DNA from: Corallococcus silvisoli | GTDB lineage: Bacteria; Myxococcota; Myxococcia; Myxococcales; Myxococcaceae | NCBI RefSeq assembly: GCF_009909145.1 | Contig: NZ_JAAAPJ010000011.1 | Span: 1-64,000 of the forward strand | DNA length: 64,000 nucleotides | Direction: 5' to 3' | In this document: one piece after another, positions 13,974 to 22,705 of the stretch | Layout: every line of letters begins with the position of its first letter | How positions within the stretch are numbered: position 1 is the first letter of the stretch | Notes under the pieces: generated by a model | Database searches by the model: none | Seen by the model: only the letters and a program-made list of their open reading frames with translations | What the model was told of the DNA's origin: nothing | Translations under genes and position numbers: made by a program

Positions 13974-15440
13974 ATGCCCGCCGCCGTCCTCATCGTCGAT
14001 GACGAAAAGAACATCCTCCTGACCCTCAGCCAGTCGTTGCAGCTGGCGGGCTACCGCACGGAGCTGGCCAGCAGCGGCCAGGTGGCCCTGGACGTGGTGA
14101 GCGCACGCCCGGTGGATGCGGTCTTGATGGACGTGAAGATGCCGGACATGGACGGACTGACGGTGCTGGCCCGGCTCACGGAGCTCAAGCCGGACCTGCC
14201 GGTCATCATGATGTCGGGCCACGGCACCATCGACACGGCGGTGAAGGCGACGCAGCTGGGCGCGCGCGACTTCCTGGAGAAGCCCCTGGCGCGCGACCGG
14301 CTGCTGGTGGCGCTGCGCAACGCGCTCAAGCACCAGGCGGCGATGGAGGAGTTGCAGGAGTTGCGCGCGCAGCTGGGCCGCTTCGACATGGTGGGCGGAG
14401 GGCCCGCCATGCAGCGCATCTTCTCCCTCATCCAGCGCGCGGCGCCCAGCGAGGGCCGCGTGCTCATCACCGGGGAGAACGGCACCGGCAAGGAGCTCAT
14501 CGCCCGCGCGCTGCACCAGCACTCCCGGCGCAAGGGCGGGCCGTTCGTGAAGCTCAACTGCGCCGCGGTGCCGCACGACCTCATCGAGAGCGAGCTGTTC
14601 GGCCATGAGAAGGGCGCGTTCACCGGCGCGGTGAGCGTGCGGCGCGGCAAGTTCGAGCTGGCGCACGAGGGCACGCTCTTCCTGGATGAGATCGGCGACA
14701 TGCCGGCCGCGATGCAGTCGAAGCTCCTGCGCGTGCTCCAGGAGGGAGAGCTGGAGCGCGTGGGCGGCGCGGAGACGCTCAAGGTGGACGTGCGCGTCAT
14801 CGCGGCGACGAACAAGAACCTGGAGAAGGAGATCGCCGCCGGGCGCTTCCGCGAGGACCTCTACTACCGCATCAACGTGGTGCAGATTCACTCCCCGCCG
14901 CTGCGCGAGCGCCGGGAGGACCTGCCGGACCTCATCGACACGTTCCTGCGCGAGGCGTGCGCGAAGAACGGGCGGCGGCCGCTGGCGCTGTCCCCGGACG
15001 CGCTCGCGGTGATGAGCGCGTATGACTACCCGGGCAACGTGCGCGAGCTGCGCAACCTGGTGGAGCGGCTGGCCATCCTCTGCGAAGGCCCGGTCGTGTC
15101 GCGCACGGACGCGCTGGAGCTGCTGCCCAGGGGCCGGCCGCTGCCCCCCATGCCCGAGCCCACCGTCGGCGGGGACGCGGCGTCGCTCCAAGCGCCGGCG
15201 GCGGCCCTGCCCGCGGCGTCCGAGCCCGCCGCCCCATCAGGCCCGGGCGGCTGGCGGCCCCGCGTGGACCAGACCTTCCGCGAGCAGGTGGAGGACGCGG
15301 AGCGGGAGATCATCCAGCGGGTGCTCGCCCACACGCATGACAACGTGACGGAGGCGGCGCGGATCCTCGATCTGGAGCGGGGGCACTTCTACAAGAAGAT
15401 GAAGGCCCTGGGCCTGCGCCGGGGACAATCCGAGGCGTGA
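13974..15440 (+). CDS. NtrC-family sigma-54-dependent response regulator
   Basis: A protein of 488 aa from ATG 13974; an in-frame GTG at 13959 would add five residues. The receiver (1-120) has DDE and VLMDVKMPDMDG, with Lys in LEKPL. The AAA+ domain (about 140-370) has Walker A GENGTGKE, the sigma-54-contact GAFTGA loop (EKGAFTGAV), Walker B LFLDEIGDM and an arginine finger region. After a Pro/Ala linker, the C-terminal Fis-type HTH (NVTEAARILDLERGHFYKKMKALGL) binds enhancer DNA. Such regulators activate sigma-54 promoters after phosphorylation. No partner kinase is adjacent; the gene diverges from the Pal-like gene, whose promoter it may control. Confidence 0.95.
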   Translation: MPAAVLIVDDEKNILLTLSQSLQLAGYRTELASSGQVALDVVSARPVDAVLMDVKMPDMDGLTVLARLTELKPDLPVIMMSGHGTIDTAVKATQLGARDFLEKPLARDRLLVALRNALKHQAAMEELQELRAQLGRFDMVGGGPAMQRIFSLIQRAAPSEGRVLITGENGTGKELIARALHQHSRRKGGPFVKLNCAAVPHDLIESELFGHEKGAFTGAVSVRRGKFELAHEGTLFLDEIGDMPAAMQSKLLRVLQEGELERVGGAETLKVDVRVIAATNKNLEKEIAAGRFREDLYYRINVVQIHSPPLRERREDLPDLIDTFLREACAKNGRRPLALSPDALAVMSAYDYPGNVRELRNLVERLAILCEGPVVSRTDALELLPRGRPLPPMPEPTVGGDAASLQAPAAALPAASEPAAPSGPGGWRPRVDQTFREQVEDAEREIIQRVLAHTHDNVTEAARILDLERGHFYKKMKALGLRRGQSEA

Positions 15441-15637
15441 GGCGCCCGCCCGGCCGCGTGCTTCCAGGCGCGTTGACGGCCCCGGAAGGGGTCTGGTCTA
15501 TTGCCGCCACGGGTGCCGAGGGGCGCCCGCCACCCGGAAAGACGACGTCACCCTCGCTTCACCCGCTGTCGACAGACTCCCGATGAAGTCCTTCCACGGT
15601 CCCCCAACGGGTGAGGGCCAGCACCGGAGGATTCGTC

Positions 15638-16219
15638 ATGGGAACCGGCAGCACCCGCCCCACCTCGCTGCATGATTACAAGGTCCGAGCGTCGCTCCTG
15701 CTCAAGGACCTGGGCTCGCCCGAAACCGCCCGCGCCACGCGCGCCGCGGAGCGGATGCGCGCCCTGCCCTTCTTCGCCAGCCTGTCCCTGGGCGAGGTGC
15801 TCGCGCGCCGGGACACCGTGAAGCACAAACATGGGCTCACCGTCATCGCCCGGGAGGCGGGCCACCCCACCTGGACGGAGCTGAAACACGCGCTGGAGGA
15901 CAGCGACGCACCCCTGCCCGGCCTGGACACCCGCGCCTTCTTCCAGCAGAGCCGGGGCGTCTTCCTCAACCGGTGGTTCTCCACCTACGCGGAGGCCGCG
16001 CTGTCCTTGAAGGCACACGGGGGCTTCCTCTTCCCCTTCCGCCACCAGTGCTTCATCTGCGAGGCCGACTTCCTCCAGGCGCTGGGCATCGACGCGCAGG
16101 ACGCGGACTGGGACCGGCTGGGGCGCGACTGGGTGCGCCCCCTCGACCGCGCCGCGAAGGAGCGGCTGGAGACGAAGCTCGTCTCGCTCGGCTACGGAGG
16201 CGCCCATGTCCAGCGGTGA
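15638..16219 (+). CDS. Hypothetical protein with ankyrin-associated-like N-terminal motif
   Basis: A 193-aa protein. The ATG at 15638 follows GGAGG by 7 bp and is preferred over an upstream GTG at 15611. The segment HGLTVIAREAGHPTWTELKH (about 60-80) resembles the short motif (xARExGFxSWxxLK) found before ankyrin-type domains in some bacterial proteins. The rest has a FRHQCFICEADFLQALG stretch and no motif I recognise. It overlaps the GIY-YIG gene by 14 bp, so the two are probably co-translated and act together. Function unknown. Confidence 0.8.
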   Translation: MGTGSTRPTSLHDYKVRASLLLKDLGSPETARATRAAERMRALPFFASLSLGEVLARRDTVKHKHGLTVIAREAGHPTWTELKHALEDSDAPLPGLDTRAFFQQSRGVFLNRWFSTYAEAALSLKAHGGFLFPFRHQCFICEADFLQALGIDAQDADWDRLGRDWVRPLDRAAKERLETKLVSLGYGGAHVQR

Positions 16220-16589
16220 CGACTCGCGGGCGTCTCGCGCCGAACGCAAGCGCGCCTACAAGGAGGCGGAGGTGCCCATGGGCATCTACGCCATCCGCAA
16301 CCGCGCCAACGGCAAGGTGTTCGTGGGCCACAGCCTCAACCTGCCCGCTGTGTTCAACCGCGCTCGCTTCGAGTTCGCCCAGCGCATGCACCGCATCCCG
16401 GAACTCCAGGCGGACTGGGAGCACTTCGGCGAGGCGGCCTTCTCCTTCGAGGTGCTGGACACGCTCCCGCCCCGCGAGGAGTCCGGGGGGCCCCCACCCC
16501 TGGAGGAGCTGAAGGTGCTGGAGGAGATGTGGCTGGAGCGCCTGAAGCCCTACGGTGACGCCGGCTACAACCCACCTCCCAGGTCGTGA
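16206..16589 (+). CDS. GIY-YIG nuclease-fold family protein
   Basis: A 127-aa protein. After a charged N-terminus (1-24), MGIYAIRNRANGKVFVGHS matches the GIY-YIG fold: GIY, then a degenerate YIG (FVG), then an Arg (NRARFEF) and a Glu late in the domain (ELKVLEEMWLERLKPY). GIY-YIG domains cut DNA or RNA with one metal ion. Here the second motif is VFVG in place of YIG, which also occurs in active members. The gene overlaps the preceding hypothetical gene by 14 bp. The substrate is unknown. Confidence 0.82.
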   Translation: MSSGDDSRASRAERKRAYKEAEVPMGIYAIRNRANGKVFVGHSLNLPAVFNRARFEFAQRMHRIPELQADWEHFGEAAFSFEVLDTLPPREESGGPPPLEELKVLEEMWLERLKPYGDAGYNPPPRS

Positions 16590-16676
16590 GCCCCGGGCCC
16601 GTGACGGGAGGACTCCCGTCACACCGCCGGGCCGGGTGCCCTGACTCGCCGGGACGTGCGAGGATGGGCGCCTCTC

Positions 16677-18194
16677 ATGAGCACGAGCGCGGCCCCCATC
16701 CTCGGCATCGACTTCGGGACCACCAACACCGCGGCGGCGTACTTCGACAAGGCGGGCAAGCTGCGCGTGGTGCCCATCGCGGAGAAGAGCCTCACCCTGC
16801 CCTCCATCGCGTGGTTCCACGCGGGGGACAAGGCCATCGTCGGCCCCGCGGCGCGGCGGCAGATCATCGACGACCCGCGACACACCGTCTTCGGCGCCAA
16901 GCGCTTCCTGGGCCGCCGCTTCCAGTCCGAGTACGTGGCCCGCCACCGGGGCCGCTTCGCCTTCGAGCTGGTGGAGGGCCCGGACGGCTACACCGCCGTG
17001 GAGGTGTACGGCAAGGTGACGCCGCTCATCGACGTGGCCCACTTCATCCTCAAGCACCTGAACACGCTGGCCACGCACGCGGCGGGGATGAAGTTCGAGG
17101 AGTGCGTCCTCACCGTGCCCGCGCACGCCAACATCCGCCAGCGCGAGGCCATCCGCCGCGCGGCGGAGAAGGCCGGCCTGCGCGTGCGCGCCATCGTCAA
17201 CGAGCCCACCGCCGCGGCGCTCTACTACGCCAACCTGCGCAACCCCGAGCAGACGGTGATGGTGTTCGACCTGGGCGGCGGCACCTTCGACGTCACCCTC
17301 ATGTCGGTGCGCAACCGCGTGGTGAAGGTGCTGGCCACCGGCGGCGACGCGTTCCTCGGCGGCGCGAACTTCGACGAGGCCATCGTCGAAGCGCTGGTGG
17401 ACGACTTCCAGAAGCAACACGGCGTCGACCTGCGGGACAACAAGGTCGTGATGCAGCGGCTCGTCTTCGCCGCCGAGTCCGCGAAGATGGCGCTGAGCAG
17501 CCACCCGTCCGTCCCCCTGCGCATCCCGTGCATCACGCAGAAGAACGGCGCCTTCGTGGACTTCAACGTCACGCTCACCCGCGAGCGGATGGAGGCCATG
17601 GTGTTCCAGCTCATCGAACGCACCGCCGCCGCGTGCGACGACGTGCTGGAGAAGGCGGGCCTGAAGCCGGACGCCATCGACGAGCTGGTGCTGGTGGGCG
17701 GCCAGACGCGCATGCCCGCCATCCGCAAGCGCCTGTCCCACTTCAAGAAGCTGTCGTCCGACAAGGAGGTGCACCCGGAGCTGGGCGTGGCCGTGGGCGC
17801 GGCCATCCTGGGGCGCAACCTGGCGCGCGGCATCAGCGGCCTGTCGGACGTGGTGCCCATGCCCATTGGCGCCATGGTGCCCGGCGGAGGCCAGCACGAG
17901 GTGCTCCCCGCCAACACCCCCGTGCCCGGGGTGCGCAGCGTGGACCTGGAGCTGCCGCCCTGGCCCGGCCCCGTGCCCATCGCCCTCTTCGAGGCCCTGG
18001 ACCGCACCACCGTGGAGCGCGAGCTGCTGGGCACGGTGCGCATCGAGCCGGACTGGCGCGTGGCCCACCCGGGCCCCACCACGCTGGAGCTGCGCATGGG
18101 GCCGGACTTCGCCCTCACCGCCAGCCTCGTCGCCCCGGGCGGACAGCGCCAGCCCCTCACCATCAGCGACCCGAACGCGCCCCAACCCGCCTGA
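16677..18194 (+). CDS. Hsp70-family ATPase with short substrate-binding region
   Basis: A 505-aa protein from ATG 16677. The nucleotide-binding domain has phosphate 1 GIDFGTTNTAAAY, connect 1 NEPTAAALYY, phosphate 2 VFDLGGGTFDVT, and adenosine motif LVGGQTRMP with the nearby VHPELGVAVGAA. The last 150 residues form a beta-type substrate-binding region, but the long alpha-helical lid of DnaK (638 aa) and its EEVD-like tail are missing. No grpE or dnaJ is adjacent, so it is not the housekeeping DnaK but one of the extra Hsp70s common in myxobacteria. It ends 4 bp from the convergent kinase gene. Confidence 0.93.
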   Translation: MSTSAAPILGIDFGTTNTAAAYFDKAGKLRVVPIAEKSLTLPSIAWFHAGDKAIVGPAARRQIIDDPRHTVFGAKRFLGRRFQSEYVARHRGRFAFELVEGPDGYTAVEVYGKVTPLIDVAHFILKHLNTLATHAAGMKFEECVLTVPAHANIRQREAIRRAAEKAGLRVRAIVNEPTAAALYYANLRNPEQTVMVFDLGGGTFDVTLMSVRNRVVKVLATGGDAFLGGANFDEAIVEALVDDFQKQHGVDLRDNKVVMQRLVFAAESAKMALSSHPSVPLRIPCITQKNGAFVDFNVTLTRERMEAMVFQLIERTAAACDDVLEKAGLKPDAIDELVLVGGQTRMPAIRKRLSHFKKLSSDKEVHPELGVAVGAAILGRNLARGISGLSDVVPMPIGAMVPGGGQHEVLPANTPVPGVRSVDLELPPWPGPVPIALFEALDRTTVERELLGTVRIEPDWRVAHPGPTTLELRMGPDFALTASLVAPGGQRQPLTISDPNAPQPA

Positions 18195-18198
18195 GGCC

Positions 18199-20946
18199 TC
18201 AGCCCCGAGCGTGGGCCGTCACGGTGCCCTTCAGCTCCTCCAGCAGCCGCCGGCTCTCCTCCAGCGCCTGCTGGCAGTGGGCGACCAGCGGCTCCAGCCC
18301 TTCCAACACCCGGGCATCCGCGCGCTGCTCGATGTCCCAGCAGAGCGACTCCAGGGTGGCCGCCCCGAAGTAGGCCGCGTTGGACTTGAGGGTGTGGGCC
18401 GCGCGGGCCAGGTTCTCCAGCTCCCCGCGCGCGAGCGCCCCCCGCGCGTCGTCCATCAGCCGGGGCATGCTGTCCAGCGCGGTGTCGATGAGCTCCGGGA
18501 GCATCCGCTCCACCTGCCCGTCCAGCGACTGCCACAGCCGCTCCAGCGCGCCGGAGTCCAGCCCCCGGATGCGCGGGGCGCCCACGCGGGGAGCCTCCAG
18601 GGCGCGTGCGACGGGGGCGGCACCGGGCTCGCGCGGCAGACGCTCCCAGGCGCGGCGCAACGCGGAGATGAGCTCCTCCACGCGGATGGGCTTGCTGAGG
18701 AAGTCGTCCATGCCCGCGTCCAGGCACTCGCGCCGGTCCGCCGTCATCGCGTTGGCCGTCATCGCGATGACCCACGGCTGCTCGCGGACGGGCACGTCCT
18801 TGCGCAGCTGGCGCGTCGTCTCCAGGCCGTCCATCTCCGGCATCTGGACGTCCATCAGCACGACGTCGTAGCGCGTGCGCGCCATGAGGTGCAGGCCCTC
18901 GCGGCCGTTGCTCGCGGTCTCCGCCGGGTAGCCCAGCCGGTCCAGCACCAGCAGCGCCAGCTTCTGGTTGGTGGGGTTGTCCTCCACCAGCAGGATGCGC
19001 AGCGGCATCTGTTCGCCGGGGCGCGAGTTGAACACGGAGCGCTCGCGCGTGGCGGGCGCGGGCACCGTTGGCAGGGGCCGGGCGGAGATGAGGTCCTGCG
19101 CCAGGCACGTCATCAACGCGTCGTGGAGCTGCGACGCCTTCACCGGCCGAGGCAGCACCGACGTGAACAGGCCGGGCGGCTGCGCGTCGCGCTGATCATA
19201 CGAAGTGAGCAGCAAGAGGGGCAGCTCGCGCGCGTCGCGCTGCTGACGGATGTGCGCCGCCAGCGACGGGCCGTCCATCAGCGGCATGCGGTGGTCCAGG
19301 ATGGCCAGGTCGAACCGGGCCCCCGACTCCAGGCGGGACAGCGCCTCCGCGCCGGACCCCACCTCCACGATGGCCATGCCCCACGCGGCCAGCTGCCGGC
19401 CCAGCAGCTTGCGGTTGATGGCGTTGTCGTCCACCACCAGCACGCGCCGGCCCTGGAGCTTCAGCGCGTCCGGGCGGAGGGCGTCCGCGCTGCGCGGGGC
19501 CTCGCGCGCCTGGAAGGTGAAGTGGAACGTGGCGCCCCGGCCCGGCACGCCCTCGCTCTCCATCCACAACCGCCCGCCCATCGCCTCCACCAGCCGCTTG
19601 CTGATGGCGAGCCCCAGGCCGGTGCCCCCGTAGCGGCGCGACACGGACTCATCCAACTGGTTGAAGGGCTGGAACAGGCCGCCGCGCGCGGCCTCGGTGA
19701 TGCCCAGGCCGGTGTCCTGGACCGCGAAGTGCAGCTCGAACAAGCCGCCCGGCGCGAGCGGCTGACGGGGCGTGTCCACGGAGATGGACACCCCGCCGCG
19801 CTCCGTGAACTTCACCGCGTTGCCCACCAGGTTGAGCAGCACCTGCCGCAGGCGCGCGCCGTCGCCCACCACGCTGACGGGCGTCTCGTCGGTGACGTGG
19901 TAGCCCAGGTCCAGGGACTTCTCGCTCGCGCGCATCGCGAGCAGGTCCAACACGGACTCCACGCACTGGCGCAGGTTGAAGGGCTGCTGCTCCAGTTCGA
20001 CCCGGCCGGCTTCGATCTTGGAGAAGTCCAGCATGTCGTTGAGCAGCCCCAGCAGCGCGTCCCCGCTCTGGCGGATGGTGGACGCGAAGTCGCGCTGCTC
20101 GGGCGTCAGCGCCGTGTCCATCAACAGCCCCGCCATGCCGATGATGGCGTTCATCGGCGTGCGGATCTCATGGCTCACGGTGGCCAGGAACAGGCTCTTG
20201 GCCTGGTTGGCGTCCTCGGCGGACTGGCGCGCGCGCTGGAGGTCGGTGACGTCGTGGTAGATGGCGATGAAGCCCAGCGACTGGCCCGCCACCGTCACCG
20301 GCAGGGCGCGCAGCTCCACGTCCACCACCGTGCCGTCCTTGCGCACGCGCTTGGTGACGACGTGCACGCGGTCCTTGCGCAGCACCTCGCGCGACGTCTC
20401 CTCGGCCTCTGGACGGATGTCGTCCACGTTGGCCACCAGCTTGAGGATGTTCTTCCCCAGGGACTCCTGCGGCGTGTAGCCGAAGAGCCGCTCCGCCGCG
20501 GGATTCCAGGTGAGGACCTCGAAGTCGCGGCTGATGGTGACGATGGCCACCGGGCTGTGGCGCACCACCGCCTCGAAGAACTCCTTCTGCTGCCGGAGGC
20601 TGGACTCGGCCTCCAGCGCGGCGTCCAGGCCCCGGAGCAGCAACATCCAGCCGCCGTCCTGCGGCAGCGCCAGCACCCGCACCGGGTACCCCAGGCCGGC
20701 GCGCCACTCCGTCTCCGGCGGAGCGCCTCCCTCGGAGGAGACCTGGGGGGGCGTCCAGCCTGGCAGCACACCCGCCGCGGACTGCCCGACCAGCGCGTCA
20801 CGGGGACCCAGCAGCGCCTCCGCGGCGCGGTTCACGGCCACGACCCGCAGGGTCGCGTCGAGCACGAGCACACCGTCTCGCGTGTGCTCGAACAAGGCCG
20901 GATACGCGCTGGGTGGCAGTTCGGGCAACCTTCCCCCTCCGTTCAA
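18199..20946 (-). CDS. Hybrid sensor histidine kinase: PAS-PAS-HisKA-HATPase-REC-REC-Hpt
   Basis: A 915-aa soluble protein. PAS domains cover about 10-110 (FEHTRDGVLVLDATLRVVAVN) and 125-245 (HSPVAIVTISRDFEVLTWNP). The HisKA box is SHEIRTPMNAIIGM and the HATPase has NLVGNAVKFT and GTGLGLAIS. The first receiver has LVVDDNAINRK with LDHRMPLMDG, the second LVEDNPTNQK with LMDVQMPEMDG. The Hpt domain near the C-terminus has AAHTLKSNAAYFG. This is the layout of BarA/TodS-type phosphorelay kinases: His to Asp to Hpt His and then an external regulator. No transmembrane segment is seen, so it senses a cytoplasmic signal. Four copies of GGCGCCAGT lie upstream of its start. Confidence 0.95.
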   Translation of the reverse strand: MNGGGRLPELPPSAYPALFEHTRDGVLVLDATLRVVAVNRAAEALLGPRDALVGQSAAGVLPGWTPPQVSSEGGAPPETEWRAGLGYPVRVLALPQDGGWMLLLRGLDAALEAESSLRQQKEFFEAVVRHSPVAIVTISRDFEVLTWNPAAERLFGYTPQESLGKNILKLVANVDDIRPEAEETSREVLRKDRVHVVTKRVRKDGTVVDVELRALPVTVAGQSLGFIAIYHDVTDLQRARQSAEDANQAKSLFLATVSHEIRTPMNAIIGMAGLLMDTALTPEQRDFASTIRQSGDALLGLLNDMLDFSKIEAGRVELEQQPFNLRQCVESVLDLLAMRASEKSLDLGYHVTDETPVSVVGDGARLRQVLLNLVGNAVKFTERGGVSISVDTPRQPLAPGGLFELHFAVQDTGLGITEAARGGLFQPFNQLDESVSRRYGGTGLGLAISKRLVEAMGGRLWMESEGVPGRGATFHFTFQAREAPRSADALRPDALKLQGRRVLVVDDNAINRKLLGRQLAAWGMAIVEVGSGAEALSRLESGARFDLAILDHRMPLMDGPSLAAHIRQQRDARELPLLLLTSYDQRDAQPPGLFTSVLPRPVKASQLHDALMTCLAQDLISARPLPTVPAPATRERSVFNSRPGEQMPLRILLVEDNPTNQKLALLVLDRLGYPAETASNGREGLHLMARTRYDVVLMDVQMPEMDGLETTRQLRKDVPVREQPWVIAMTANAMTADRRECLDAGMDDFLSKPIRVEELISALRRAWERLPREPGAAPVARALEAPRVGAPRIRGLDSGALERLWQSLDGQVERMLPELIDTALDSMPRLMDDARGALARGELENLARAAHTLKSNAAYFGAATLESLCWDIEQRADARVLEGLEPLVAHCQQALEESRRLLEELKGTVTAHARG

Positions 20947-21561
20947 GAACTGTAGGTCAGTCGAGGCGCCAGTTCCATGTCATCCATGGAAAACCATGGA
21001 GGTGGGTAGGCGCCAGTCCCTTCCCGTCCTTCCAGTGGCCCGCGGGAGTCTAGGGCGCTTCCGAAGACGCTCCCAGGAAGTGTTTGGGGGCGCCAGTCGC
21101 AGTTTCGTGGCGGGCGTCCGGGAGGGCCGCTCCAGACCCGGCCGGCGCCAGTGCCGCCGAGCGGGCCCCCTGCGCCCTCCGCGTGACGCGGTGGGGCTCC
21201 TCGGGAGCCCCCTGCTGGAGGCTGTAGCACCGTATTTCAAGTCTTCAGATGAAAACAAGGACTCGCCTCGGAGCTGACTTGGAGGGGTGCCGGGCATGTT
21301 TCATGGCCCGGGAGGAGGATGAAACACCGGAGGCCCCTGGTGCGATGGGGCAGGGATTGGCGGAACACGCATCCCGCGACGGTGAATCCACCGTGTCCGG
21401 GCCCCGCGTGATGTTTCAGCGCGACCAGGACGGCGGCGCGCCGCTCCCGAGCCCCCCACCCCCTCGGCCCAGCGACACGGCGGGCCGCGGGTGTCCCGTT
21501 CCACGCGGGCGCGCCATGACAGGATGCGCCGCGACGCGGGTCTTCACGAAGGACATGGATC
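20947..21561. other. 615-bp intergenic region with repeated 9-mer and inverted repeats
   Basis: No convincing gene on either strand. It lies between the divergent hybrid kinase (minus) and doxX (plus). It holds four copies of GGCGCCAGT at 20965, 21009, 21089 and 21144, the hairpin TCCATGG-AAAA-CCATGGA at 20983-21000, an AT-richer stretch at 21226-21260, and the inverted repeat TGTTTCAT/ATGAAACA at 21297-21326. It probably carries promoters for both flanking genes. Confidence 0.6.
20965..21152 (+). repeat. Four direct copies of GGCGCCAGT
   Basis: Exact copies start at 20965, 21009, 21089 and 21144, all in the same orientation, with spacings of 44, 80 and 55 bp. They are confined to the region upstream of the hybrid kinase. 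The dispersed arrangement fits binding sites for a regulator better than a tandem repeat. Confidence 0.6.
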
Positions 21562-21954
21562 ATGGCGGAACGAAGCGCGGTGGGCTGGACGCTGGTGAGG
21601 GTGGTCTTCGGGATGACGCTGGCCCTGGGCCATGGCCTGGGCAAGGTGACGGGAGACCTGTCCGGCTTCGCGGAAGGCGTGGCGAAGCTGGGCTTTCCCG
21701 CGCCCCTCTTCTTCGCGTGGTGCGCGGCGCTCGCGGAGTTCCTGGGCGGGCTGCTGGTGGCGCTGGGCCTCTTCACCCGCCCCGCGGCGATGTTCGCCGG
21801 GTTCACCATGCTGGTGGCGCTCTTCCGCCACCGCGTGGATCCGTTCGCCAAGGCGGAGATGGCCCTGCTCTACCTGACGGTGATGATCGCGGCGCTCATC
21901 ATCGGAGGGGGCCGCTTCAGCCTGGACGCGCGCCTGTTCCGCAAGAAGGCCTGA
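21562..21954 (+). CDS. DoxX-family membrane protein
   Basis: A 130-aa protein with four predicted membrane helices (about 8-28, 48-72, 75-92, 100-120). The start LVRVVFGMTLALGHGLGKV, then FPAPLFFAWCAALAEFLGGLLVALG (read in parts) and the short C-terminus match the DoxX family. Members are linked to redox and sulfur metabolism, but the biochemical role of most, including this one, is unknown. It is a single gene that converges on the YedK-like gene with 1 bp between stops. Confidence 0.9.
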   Translation: MAERSAVGWTLVRVVFGMTLALGHGLGKVTGDLSGFAEGVAKLGFPAPLFFAWCAALAEFLGGLLVALGLFTRPAAMFAGFTMLVALFRHRVDPFAKAEMALLYLTVMIAALIIGGGRFSLDARLFRKKA

Positions 21955-21955
21955 G

Positions 21956-22630
21956 TCAGGCCGCCACGCGGGCCACGCACTCGGGCCCGTCGTTGGCGGG
22001 CGAGTTCACGACCCGCGCGACCTCATAGGCCTCCAACGGAGCCTCCGGCGCGGGGACGAGCAGCGGCAGGAGCACGGAGGCCTCCTGCGGCTCCGGGCGC
22101 AGCCACACGGCCTGGGCTTCCGGCGACAGGATGACGGGCATCCGGTCGTGGATGGGCGCCATCAACGCGTTCGGCCCGGTGGTGATGAGGGTGCAGGTGC
22201 GCAGCACCTCGCCGGTGTCCGGCGCCGTCCACTCCTCCCAGAGGCCCGCCAGCGCCAGCGGCTTCCCGTCGCGGCGGTGGAAGAGGTACGGCGTCTTGGG
22301 CTTCGTGGACTGCTTCCATTCATACCAGCCGTCCACCACCACCAGGCACCGCCTGCGCTTCAGCGCCGAGCGGAAGCTGGGCTTCTCCGCCACCGTCTCC
22401 GCGCGCGCGTTGATCAGCTTGTTGCCAATGGACGCGTCCTTCGCCCACGAGGGGATGAGCCCCCAGCGGAACACGTCCAGCAGTCGCGCGCCGTCGTTGG
22501 GCACCACGGGCAGCAGCTGCGTGGGACAGAGGTTGAAGCGCTCGCGCTCCAGCGTCGCGCGCGCGCCCGCGAGCTCCAGCTCGGCGACGAGCTGCGCGGG
22601 GGAGGTCCGGACGGTGACTCGGCCACACAT
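21956..22630 (-). CDS. SOS response-associated peptidase/HMCES-type abasic-site protein (YedK family)
   Basis: A 224-aa SRAP-domain protein. It begins MCGR, so Cys2 becomes N-terminal after Met removal and can form the thiazolidine crosslink to an abasic site in single-stranded DNA. INARAET carries the conserved Asn, CLVVVDGWYEW the catalytic Glu, and IHDRMPVIL the conserved His. Known YedK/HMCES proteins shield abasic sites in ssDNA and self-reverse. Length is usual for the family. It is transcribed alone, 75 bp downstream of the dGTPase gene on the same strand, so possible read-through would group two nucleotide/DNA-maintenance genes. Confidence 0.95.
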   Translation of the reverse strand: MCGRVTVRTSPAQLVAELELAGARATLERERFNLCPTQLLPVVPNDGARLLDVFRWGLIPSWAKDASIGNKLINARAETVAEKPSFRSALKRRRCLVVVDGWYEWKQSTKPKTPYLFHRRDGKPLALAGLWEEWTAPDTGEVLRTCTLITTGPNALMAPIHDRMPVILSPEAQAVWLRPEPQEASVLLPLLVPAPEAPLEAYEVARVVNSPANDGPECVARVAA

Positions 22631-22705
22631 GGGAAGGGAGCGTAGCGCCCGGCGCCCGGTCTCGCACGCGCCCCGTGCCCGTCCGGTGGGGAACCGGACG
22701 ACGCG

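Noticed and set aside
21249..22028. Open frame on the plus strand running through the start of doxX
   Set aside because: It is out of frame with the clear DoxX protein and its sequence is Gly/Arg/Pro-rich without motifs.
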